Source of the DNA: Salvia splendens
Lineage: Eukaryota; Streptophyta; Magnoliopsida; Lamiales; Lamiaceae
Assembly (NCBI RefSeq): GCF_004379255.2
Contig: NW_024599098.1
Coordinates: 1 to 64,000, forward strand
DNA length: 64,000 nt
Direction of reading: 5' to 3'
Below, piece by piece: positions 55,849 to 64,000 of the stretch (positions are counted from its first letter, which is position 1; each line of letters opens with the position of its first letter). Both the position numbers and the translations under genes were made by a program. Below the pieces are notes generated by a model. It did no database searches, was not told the origin of the DNA, and saw nothing but the letters and a program-made list of their open reading frames with translations.

Positions 55849-57890
55849 ATGGCCACTGCCGTCGTCGGACTGCACACCGCCACCGGAAAAAGCCTCCTCC
55901 GCCTCGGCGCCACCTCCTACTACTCCGATCTCTCCGCCGAAAGGCTCAATTGCTCCGCAGATCCCTCTACCTCCTCCTCCATCATCAATTTCATCTCCGC
56001 CTCCGGCCATAAATCACGGTCACGTCGCCGCCCGCACTCCATCAAAGCCCTAAGAGATCCTCACCCCTGCCTCTCCGATCCAGATCATCTCGTCGATGCG
56101 GTGCTTCTGCTGCAGAAATCTATGCTCGAGAAGCAATGGAATCTCGCCCCTAAATCTGAGGTCACTTGTTCCGGAACATCCGCCCGCCGCCGCAGGCTGG
56201 AATCCAGGAAGAGAGTTGAGAAGCCGATTATGAATCCGGAGCTTCTTCGCAGAGGCTATGTCAAGACCGACCAGCTCCTCACTCATTCCCAAGTCGTTCA
56301 GCTCTCGCACAAAATCAAAGCAGGCCTTGCCTTGGAAGAGCGGAGGGCCAGGTTAAAAAATATAGTGATTCACATAGTATTATTATGTTTTTCATTATTG
56401 TGATGTTGTTGTTGTTGTTGATGTGATCAATCAATCCATCAGGCTGAAGCAGAGATTAGGATGCGAGCCCTCGGATGAGCAGCTCGCTGCCTCCATGAGG
56501 ATGAGCCGTGCTAATCTGCAGTCGAAGATGATTGAGTGCTCGTTGGCGAGAGAGAAGCTGGCGATGAGCAATATCCGTCTGGTCATGTCTATTGCTCAAC
56601 GATACGACAACATGGGTGCTGAAATGCCTGATCTTATTCAGGCCGGTCTCATTGGGTTGCTACGAGGGATTGAGAAGTTTGATTCTTCAAAGGGATTCAA
56701 GATCTCTACGTATGTCTATTGGTGGATAAGGCAGGGTGTTTCAAGAGCTTTAGTCGAGAGCTCTAGAACCCTGAGGCTGCCAACGCATTTACACGAAAGG
56801 CTAACTTTGATCAGAAATGCAAAGGCTAGGCTTGAAGAAAGAGGAGTAACTCCATCTATTGATGTGAGTAAGCCCAGCTATTGGTTTCCATGTTTTAACA
56901 TAACATATGAGATCTAACATATCATTTGATGCCTGTTGCAGAGAATTGCTGAGAGTCTCAACATGACTGAGAGGAAAGTGAGAAATGCCACTGAGGTACT
57001 AATGATTTTTGTATTTATGGATCACTATTCAATTTCAAATGGATTCTGCATTTCCATCCTAATAACACTTATCTTTACAGGCAGTCAGCAAGGTTTTCTC
57101 TCTTGACAGAGAAGCATACCCCTCTTTAAATGGTCTTCCTGGAGAAACTCTTCATAGTGTAAGTACACGACTCATATCTTCTTCATATCATGGTTTTCTC
57201 ATTGATCTAATTTTATGTGCTTATGCAGTACATTGCAGATACTCACATCGAGAATAACCCGTGGACTGGAGTTGATGAATGGGCACTTAAGGTACTAAAA
57301 CCCCAGAAAAGCTCTTTGAATATGATTACATTAGAGATCCCTCTTTGTCCCTCCTAACTTTAGAGGGAAGCATAATAAGTGTCAAAATTTTCGTCTTAAG
57401 TTAGGATCACATGCATAGTTATGAGTATGCTTTCTATAAGCGTATGTATTAACATCTCTCAAGTTTCATTCTTTTATTTGCTCCTTTCCTTTCAGATGCG
57501 AATATGTTCTTTTGATGTTAAGTGAAAGACCAAAATGAACCAAAACACAAGGGAAGTAAACATGGTTTGTGTGTTTGCAGGATGAAGTAGATAAACTTAT
57601 TAGTGAGACGTTGCGAGAAAGGGAACAGGATATTATACGTCTATACTATGGCCTGGATAATGAATGCCTCACTTGGGAAGACATTAGCAGACGGTATGGA
57701 CTCTAGCTAAACTGTTGTGTTCCCTGGCTTCGATTAGATTGATGATGAATTGACTGAACCATTTTGTTGGTAAATTTTCAGAATAGGGTTGTCGAGAGAG
57801 AGAGTAAGGCAGGTGGGGCTCGTTGCACTTGAGAAATTAAAACATGCTGTCAGGAAAAGCGGATTGGAGGCCATGTTGGTGCAACACTGA
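55849..57890 (+). CDS. SIG1: Plastid RNA polymerase sigma factor SIG1
   Basis: Seven exons give 446 residues: 55849-56351, 56443-56863, 56942-56995, 57081-57158, 57229-57291, 57581-57693 and 57782-57890, all in phase with GT-AG introns. The start is ATG 55849 (MATAVVGLHTATGKSLL), with an in-frame ATG at 55843 as alternative. The Ser/Arg-rich N-terminus looks like a plastid transit peptide. Region 2 shows LAMSNIRLVMSIAQRYDNMG, DLIQAGLIGLLRGIEKFDSS and STYVYWWIRQGVSRAL. Region 3 has SLNMTERKVRNATEAVSKVF. Region 4 has LYYGLDNECLTWEDIS and GLSRERVRQVGLVALEKLK. SIG1 directs the plastid-encoded polymerase to photosynthesis gene promoters such as psaA and psbA. Arabidopsis SIG1 is about 500 residues, so this one is slightly short. 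Confidence 0.95.
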
Positions 57891-58282
57891 TAGCTATAAA
57901 TACTGTGCCCTTAATGTATATATAGAGCAGAAAAGAATGTTATAGATGAGGATCATATGCCATTTTTACACAATATTCATAAGGATGTACTTACAATTTT
58001 TAGACATGTTAGATCTCTGTCTGATGTCTATGATTTCATACAACTACTAACCATATTCACTTCACATTGCCAACACAAAATGGCTAACAATTGTTAGGAG
58101 AAGCTAGTGCTGCCATATGCGAAATAATTGAAGGCTGGACATATGTAGAAATAGTCGAGTTAAGATAGTAGATGGTGATAGAGCATATACTACTAGACCG
58201 TTTTAGCTAGAAAAAACCAAAGGCCTAGCTCCCAACACATAAAACCAAACAAGCACTAGGCACACAAACATCATGACGATGG
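57891..58282. other. Convergent 3' region between SIG1 and POLD4
   Basis: The genes converge here, and both 3' ends lie within about 390 bases. Nothing else was recognised. Confidence 0.6.
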
Positions 58283-59724
58283 CTAAGCACGACCATCCCA
58301 CAAGCATAAGTAGTTAGCTTTTTCCATCCTCAGCAGATTTTCAACTTGTGCTGGCGGGTTAAGACCAAATTTATTAGCTCGCTCCCAGCGTTCCAGACGG
58401 CTTATCCCTATGCAGGGTCCATAAGCCATGTTCATGTCAAATTGCCTCAGAACCTCCTCCTTCTCATCATACTCTTCTGCATTATGTCAAATGCATTGCA
58501 TCAGAAATTATCTTTAACCAACCTCTCTTGCAGAGTAAGCATTGTCGGCACTGCCTTTTGTCATCTTTTGAATACATAAAGCTTTGTTTTATTTAGCAAG
58601 TATTGTCCCCATGAAACACCATATCTTCCATCTTAGTTTCTAAATAAGCAGAAAAATGAGAAAAGGAACAGTTTCTAAACAACTATTGTCCCCATGAAGC
58701 ACCATATAACTGAAATACTGCAAGAAAACTTTAAGAAAAAATTGCAAACTCCATGAGCATCTTTAAATGTGATTCTTCAAAAGTTCAAAATATAGTTTCA
58801 ACACTAGGTTATATAAACTCAAAAATCACACTATGGAGGATTTAGAATTTAACCTTTCTAAGTTAGTTTGATTGTTGACCTAATTTAATTAGAGGACTCT
58901 CTTATGAACTAGCTCAATTTAATTAACCATATTTATGAAAATATAAATGGATTTGTATTTAAATTAATTAATTTAATTAGTTGATCCAAAAATGGTTTAG
59001 TTAATTAAATGGATTCTGTCATGTACTGAAGTTACCTCGTTCGCTTAATGTACTAAGCAAATTCTGTCATTTAATGAAGTCTTGTTCGTCATTTAATGAA
59101 GTAGGAGTACTTATTATAGGTTAATAGGTGATCTAGATTAAATTAAATATATGTGTATAATTGAAAAGGTATAAAAGGTAAGTGAACAAAAATATTCTTT
59201 TGAATTTGATTTGATGTAAATGATCGGAACAAAAATCAACTTTTGACCTGACAATTACATTCAAATGAGTGGTATAAATAATTGAAAAACCTAATGATTT
59301 TCTTGAAACTTCAGCAAATAGTTGAATCTCCAATGAAATTGCCATGAGAATGTTGTATTTGCAAAATTGAAATCTCAAAAACATGGAGGAAATTTTATAT
59401 AAAATCAAAAATGAAAAAACAGAATAAACTTCGAACACAGAGAAAGCAATTGAACGATCATCAGCTCTTGTCATAACGGTGAAAAGTTTGAGAAGGCGTG
59501 ACTGATAAAAAATTAGGTTTCACGCAATCGTTTGTTTGCAAACAAATGAACAATATGAGTAAGTAAAGGAGGTGACCTTGAAGATCGAGAGTAGCATGGG
59601 AGATTAGAGCCGGGGGCTGGACAACGTCGGAGCCGCAGGAGGCGGATTTGTTGCTCTTCTTCGTCGCTCCGGGCTTTCCTTTCTTTTTCTCTCGGAAAAA
59701 TCCTTTGACTCCTGTCGACGCCAT
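58283..59724 (-). CDS. POLD4: DNA polymerase delta subunit 4 (POLD4)
   Basis: Two exons on the minus strand, 59724-59577 and 58476-58283, give 113 residues and a TAG at 58285. The donor CTTCAAG/GTCACC and acceptor GCAG/AAGAG keep the phase, and the 1100-base intron holds nothing recognised. The protein starts MASTGVKGFFREKKKGKPGA, a short PCNA-box-like and basic start typical of this subunit. It then has LISHATLDLQEEYDEKEEVL, QFDMNMAYGPCIGISRLERW and ERANKFGLNPPAQVENLL. The MAYGPCxGxxRxxRWxRA core is the POLD4 signature. It stabilises polymerase delta and helps bind PCNA in nuclear DNA replication and repair. Confidence 0.93.
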
Positions 59725-60011
59725 TGAATTGATACGGAGATTACGGTGGTGGTGACTGGTGAAATTTTGAAATTTGAATTGGGGTATTAGGGATTCGGAT
59801 TTTCTTTAGAGATGGAAATTGCAAAAAAAAAACCCTCCGATTTTAGATAAACTACAAGAAAGCCATTAAATGGGCTTCACTAATTATGGCCCATATGAGC
59901 TAAGGCCTAAGCCCATTTATAAATGCTACAAGGTCCAATAATCCAGTCCATCTTCCTTGGACAGCAAAGCAAAGGCAATTTAATTGCTTTCTTCTCCGGC
60001 GCCATGAATGA
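59725..60011. promoter_or_regulatory. Bidirectional promoter between POLD4 and the BRIP-like gene
   Basis: 287 bases separate the two start codons. In it lie AAATGGGCTTC, TATGGCCCATATG and TAAGCCCATTTA (59864-59920). These are site II type motifs (TGGGCC/T), common in promoters of plant replication, ribosomal and growth-related genes. Such motifs suggest shared control in dividing cells. The transcription starts were not located. Confidence 0.65.
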
Positions 60012-61756
60012 ATGAGGGATAGCTCAATTACAATGGAAGAAAACAAGGCGCAGCAACATCAACAGCAACAGCAGCAATTGTTGCAACAACAGCTGCTGAT
60101 GCAACAGATCCAAAGGCAGAAAGATGCTATGTCACGGTTCCCCTCCAACATCGACGCCCATCTCCGCCCCCAGGGTCAGGCGCAGGCTCAGCACCCCTCT
60201 CTTCTCCAGTCCCGCCCTCTCACTAGCCCTAACCCTAATCCTAATTCTGCTCCCGCTCCCCAACAACCGAATCAGCTCCACCCCAATTCCAATCCCAACC
60301 CAAACCCTAACCCTAATTCCTCTTCTGCATCGACTACTGTAATTAACCAGCACCAGCAACAACAACAGCAGCAGCAGCAGCAGCAGCACAAGGCTTCTCT
60401 CCAGCTTGCTTATCAAGACGCTTGGCGGGTCTGTCATCCTGACTTCAAGCGCCCTTTCTCTTCCCTCGAGGATGCCTGCGAGAGGTTTTTCTTGCAACTT
60501 AAAATCTCTTTTCATTTCTCGCAAGTCATTGCTGTTTTCACTCTTAAATACTATTGTGGATAACCCTTTCATTTCTTCTTCTTCTTCGTGGTTTTGCTTT
60601 GTGAATCGTGGTCTGTATAATCGTGGGCATAAAATTGGGGAGTTGGATGATTTTTAATTTTAAATCAATCAAGGACAAGATGCTTAAAGGTCTCTACCTA
60701 TTTATTAGGCGTTGTGTTGCATCCTCATCTGCAATTTTAGACCCATAAGATGCAATGCATAAAAAGCTAATGTATTTATGGTTGTTCTTTGCCATGCTCT
60801 TTATTTGGCTTATAAATCATTGAGCTTTAGATCGGGCATCCCCAACAAATGAAATCTAGTAGAGTTTAAACAAAAATAAACCAAACTCACTTCCTTTTGA
60901 ATTGGAATGTTATGTTGACAGTCTTACATTTTACCCACCTTTCACTTCAACTATAAGGAAATGAATACGAAATAAAGGGGATAGTTTAGTGGGTACTCTT
61001 CTTTAGCTTCTCTGGTGGTATAGGAACCTGAATGTGGGCAACCCACTGCTGTTGCTTTTATAATTCTTACTGGGAGCATAACCATTAACTGTTTTTCTCT
61101 CTTGAATTGTGCATAGGCTATTACCATATCATGTCGTGGCAGATTATGAAGCAGAGGAAGATGACAAGATCCTTGATACAGCCACCACAGGCCAAATTCT
61201 TTCTCGCTCTCAGCAGTGGGACAATAACATTGCTGCCAAAGTAGCAGAATTCACAGCTACATTCGAGAAGCAAGTCTTGGCATTCAACATTATTTCCCGC
61301 AAACGGGGTCTTGGGGAGTTTCGGACTGAAGAAAAGTTGATGATGGAGCAATTTCTTTTACAAGAGGAGAAGCGGTCACTGCTGGAATTAAGGGCTGAAA
61401 TGGATTCGCGGCAGAAGGCTAGTCGAGAAAGTCATGAAGCAAATATGCGGATGGCAGCCATGGCACATGTGGATCAGGCTCGTGCAGAATCACAAGCGCA
61501 TGCAGAAATGATGGCCCGGGCTCCAATAAGAGGAAGTGCACTTGGTTCTCGTGGTAATAGCTCAATTTCTGACATGGGTGAGCAAGAGCAGGATTTCCAC
61601 CAGGATGAAATTATGAATGGGTGGGGGAGCAATGCACAGAAAGATGATAGGGAGCCATCTGAAGACTTTTTGAATGATGATGAAACAGAAAATGGAGATA
61701 ATGCATTGCAAAGCGAGTGGCCTGAAGGAGGTGAGCTAGATCTGAATGCGAGATAA
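60012..61756 (+). CDS. GLTSCR1-domain protein, BRIP1/2-like SWI/SNF subunit
   Basis: Two exons, 60012-60484 and 61117-61756, give 370 residues; the intron is GT-AG in phase 2. ATG 60012 and ATG 60033 (MEENKAQQ) are both possible starts. A glutamine-rich N-terminus and an Asn-Pro repeat precede a second Gln run. The conserved GLTSCR-type core spans the intron: YQDAWRVCHPDFKRPFSSLE, DACER, then LLPYHVVADYEAEEDDKIL. A helical region with KQVLAFNIISRKRGLGEFRT and KLMMEQFLLQEEKRSLLEL follows, then an acidic tail ending GGELDLNAR. In plants BRIP1 and BRIP2 bind BRAHMA ATPase and define a SWI/SNF subcomplex in the nucleus. Which paralogue this is cannot be told. Confidence 0.85.
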
Positions 61757-61995
61757 TTTGTTCATCTTCAGAATAACACAGCTCAGGGTTAATAGTTTGA
61801 GGGTTGAATATGGCACCACACCGTTCAATTCAATCAGCAGTGTGTTATTGAAATAGGCTTGAGTTCAATCATCTTTATAGTTTTCTTTGATATTATGATT
61901 GTGGTTGTTTGTGAGTAACAAAAGAGATCATGAAAGGATGTATGTTGTTGGTCTTTCCATCTTGTATATCTTTCCTTTTTTATCACCTGATAATG

Positions 61996-62055
<60 letters not shown>

Positions 62056-62580
62056 AGGTGATGTTTTCCTACTTGAACATACAATGATGCATCTGATTGT
62101 TAGAAGGTGACTAGTTGAGGTTTAAAATTGGCACTTGGCACTTGGCACTTGGCACTAGCCATGTCTCTTTTGAATGGAGCCCCCTTTTTTTTTACAAAGG
62201 GAAAGCAAGCATCACTATATCTCAAGGTTTAGCGATTTTTGTTACACTGGTGTCTGGTTAGTTAAATACTGATACTTAAAAGTGGTATTGGTCGAAAATA
62301 CAACCCAACTTTGGATAAAACTGGAATTTTTTGCAGACCTTTATAAGTTGCTGATAAAATCATAAATTTTTAGTGTGGTTTAAATTGATGCAACATATTC
62401 AAACCTTCGTGACATTATGCGTGCGACATGGACGCCGATTAGCCGCATTGCGTTCGGCGCCTAGATGGCACTCGGCGTCCGCCGACATGATTGCCAGCGC
62501 ATGCCAATTCTACCTATAAAATACCATACTCTTATCTCATTTTTTGCACCCAATTCTCACTTCTCTCTTCAACTCCCAAT
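61757..62580. other. BRIP-like 3' flank and spacer
   Basis: It contains the CT microsatellite at 61997-62054 and a (GGCACTT)n run at 62131-62157. From about 62405 the sequence turns GC-rich (CGGCGCC, CGGCGTCCGCCG) and then CT-rich, resembling the leader of the Harbinger-type fragment that follows. Confidence 0.6.
61997..62054 (+). repeat. (CT)29 microsatellite
   Basis: An uninterrupted CT run of 58 bases about 240 bases after the stop of the BRIP-like gene. Confidence 0.95.
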
Positions 62581-62600
62581 TTTCTCACTTCTCCTAAAAA

Positions 62601-62903
62601 ATGGTTTCTGATGGTGAAGGCCCAATAGATGAACTCATTTCGCAAGCCTTCTGGAAAGAGACAACGCGCCAACTAGAACGACGCAGGAAAACAGAGACGG
62701 AGGTGGCGGTCCCTCGACAGATCTGGCATCGAAGGACAGTCATCCGCGCTACCCAATGGCTGTTTGGAGACTATTTTGCCTCGGAGCCACGGTGGGGGCT
62801 GGCGTTGAGAATGCAACAAGATCTTTGCATGCACATTGTTAACACGTTGTTGACGTGTAAACTTGCCAGAATTAAGTTAGTCACAATAGTGGAGGGGAGA
62901 TAG
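62601..62903 (+). pseudogene. Harbinger transposase N-terminal fragment
   Basis: An ATG-led 100-codon frame, with a segment (IWHRRTVIRATQWLFGDYFA, then SEPRWGLALRMQQDLCMHIV) that follows the same pattern as the N-termini of the two Harbinger copies above (HRDREGAHERLVADYFADQP; LFMRIVNTL). It breaks off after CMHIVNTLL, before the catalytic domain. No TIRs were found, so this is a truncated remnant of a different subfamily. Confidence 0.6.
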
Positions 62904-63289
62904 ATTATCGATGAGGTACAATATAAATCTTAGCATTGTGGTGTGGTGTGGTGTGGTGCCGTGTCAAGATACATTATCGTGACCAAACTTTTGAGAAAAA
63001 AGCAACAGATCCAGAGATAATAATAGACGTAACATCTAGGCTGGAGTAAAGTAGCAACCGAACAAGCCTTATAAGTGATAAGTTCCTACTCAAATTACAT
63101 AATCCAGACACAACACAAACCAAGAGAAGTTGACAGACATTCATACACGAGTTGATTATTACAAAACCTAAAAACAAACCAAAATAAACTAAACCAGACC
63201 AAACCAACATGAGTACAAGTTAAAAGCCTACACAAGTATCGCTAGTCAAGTTTGGAGTTTATAAAAGAACATTAATGCTAATAAAACAG
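62904..63289. other. Spacer and 3' region of phytocystatin gene
   Basis: It contains GTGGTGTGGTGTGGTGTGGT at 62939 and AT-rich sequence, probably including the 3' untranslated region of the minus-strand cystatin gene. Nothing else was recognised. Confidence 0.5.
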
Positions 63290-64000
63290 TTAGTGATCAG
63301 CATCCATCTTGTTCAAATGGAAACCACCTTCATCGTTCTTATGCACCTCAACCTTAAACTTCTCCTCTTTACCACCTCTCTTCACTTTCAGAAGCATGTC
63401 AAATTTGGCAGATGATTCAACAACCTACCCAGGGGAATTAAGTTATAGACACGTTTAGTTATATAAAAGTTGGCAAAATGAAAAAAATTTACATATGGAT
63501 TCGAAGAAAGAGTTGAACTTGTCAGCATATATACTAAGCAAGCACCGAAACAATGATGACACCACCTTGAACTTTCACGTGCCAAAGAAACTCATTAACT
63601 AATCTTTAAAAAGAAAAAACTATCGATAAAAACCCCCCTCGGACCTTATAGTCAATATCGCAGCCCCAACTCATACAGTGAATTGTAGTCTCAATAAGTA
63701 CCAATAATATCTATCTATGAGATTTATCGGTCTGAGGTTATTTTTTTCATTAAATCTTTTCAAGGTCATCCACATTCATGAGATGAGACCTACATCTATG
63801 AATACAAAGATTGTGTTAACAATGGAAATTACATGTTCCACAATCAACTTTTGAAAATTGCTACTTAACACTATACCGATCAATCAAAGAAAACTCACCT
63901 CTGCATTAGCGTGTACAATCTCACTAAGTTCATAAGGAAGTAAAGAGTTGGATCTCTCCTGGATGGTCTTGACAGCATGGTGAGCCGCATCTTGCACAAC
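63290..64000 (-). CDS. Phytocystatin with C-terminal extension (3' exons only)
   Basis: Two minus-strand exons are seen: 64000-63899 (continuing beyond the window) and 63424-63290, with stop TAA at 63292-63290. They encode VVQDAAHHAVKTIQERSNSL, LPYELSEIVHANAE and then VVESSAKFDMLLKVKRGGKE, EKFKVEVHKNDEGGFHLNKM, DADH. This is the carboxy-extension of larger (about 23 kDa) plant cystatins, which repeats the cystatin fold. Its SNSL segment inhibits legumain-type (vacuolar processing) proteases. The papain-inhibiting N-terminal domain with QxVxG would lie outside the window to the right. The 474-base intron shows GT-AG ends. The family call is firm; the exact member is unknown. Confidence 0.9.

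Overview
The window looks like nuclear DNA of a flowering plant, most likely a eudicot. It has intron-rich genes with GT-AG splice sites, plant-only families (plastid sigma factor, plant YAK1, phytocystatin, NPF transporter relic), and more than half the length is transposons. The species cannot be fixed from sequence alone.

Host genes: (1) the C-terminal 560 codons of a YAK1 dual-specificity kinase gene (+, 10516-14259), whose upstream side is filled by a large LTR retrotransposon; (2) a complete eight-exon SMUBP2/IGHMBP2-type SF1 helicase with an organelle-type leader (+, 16261-21320); (3) a complete plastid sigma factor SIG1 (+, 55849-57890); (4) DNA polymerase delta small subunit POLD4 in two exons (-, 58283-59724), arranged head to head with (5) a GLTSCR1-domain BRIP-like chromatin-remodelling subunit (+, 60012-61756); and (6) the last two exons of a C-terminally extended phytocystatin (-, 63290 to the window end). 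There is also the broken C-terminal half of an NPF (NRT1/PTR) transporter at 38219-39225. As I recall, YAK1 and the helicase are also neighbours in Arabidopsis (AT5G35980/AT5G35970), which would make this a conserved gene pair.

Transposons, left to right: a Tekay/Del-like Ty3 chromovirus (1-9594, 2.77-kb LTRs, extra ORF before gag); a TIR-bounded insert in a YAK1 intron; an internally deleted PIF/Harbinger element (14883-16054); a three-level nest at 24216-32439, in which a coding-less LTR element carries a Harbinger element in its 5' LTR and a Tnt1/Tork-like copia element in its 3' LTR; a decayed Ty3 fragment; a solo LTR with a perfect target duplication (35429-36912); two MULE-type MITEs; a 7.4-kb copia element on the minus strand (40529-47948); a second solo LTR of the same family (48507-52917) holding a 2.9-kb Ty3 fragment between 35-bp direct repeats; and a Pack-MULE (53295-54610) that carries a piece of a nuclear group II intron maturase gene and sits inside a Stowaway-like MITE.

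The host exons are clean across many hundreds of codons. The retrotransposon ORFs, by contrast, carry frameshifts and stops even where their LTR pairs are almost identical. A partial copy of the YAK1 3' end and its downstream flank lies directly upstream of SIG1. Exon boundaries were set by eye from splice consensus, reading phase and family resemblance; no database search was run.
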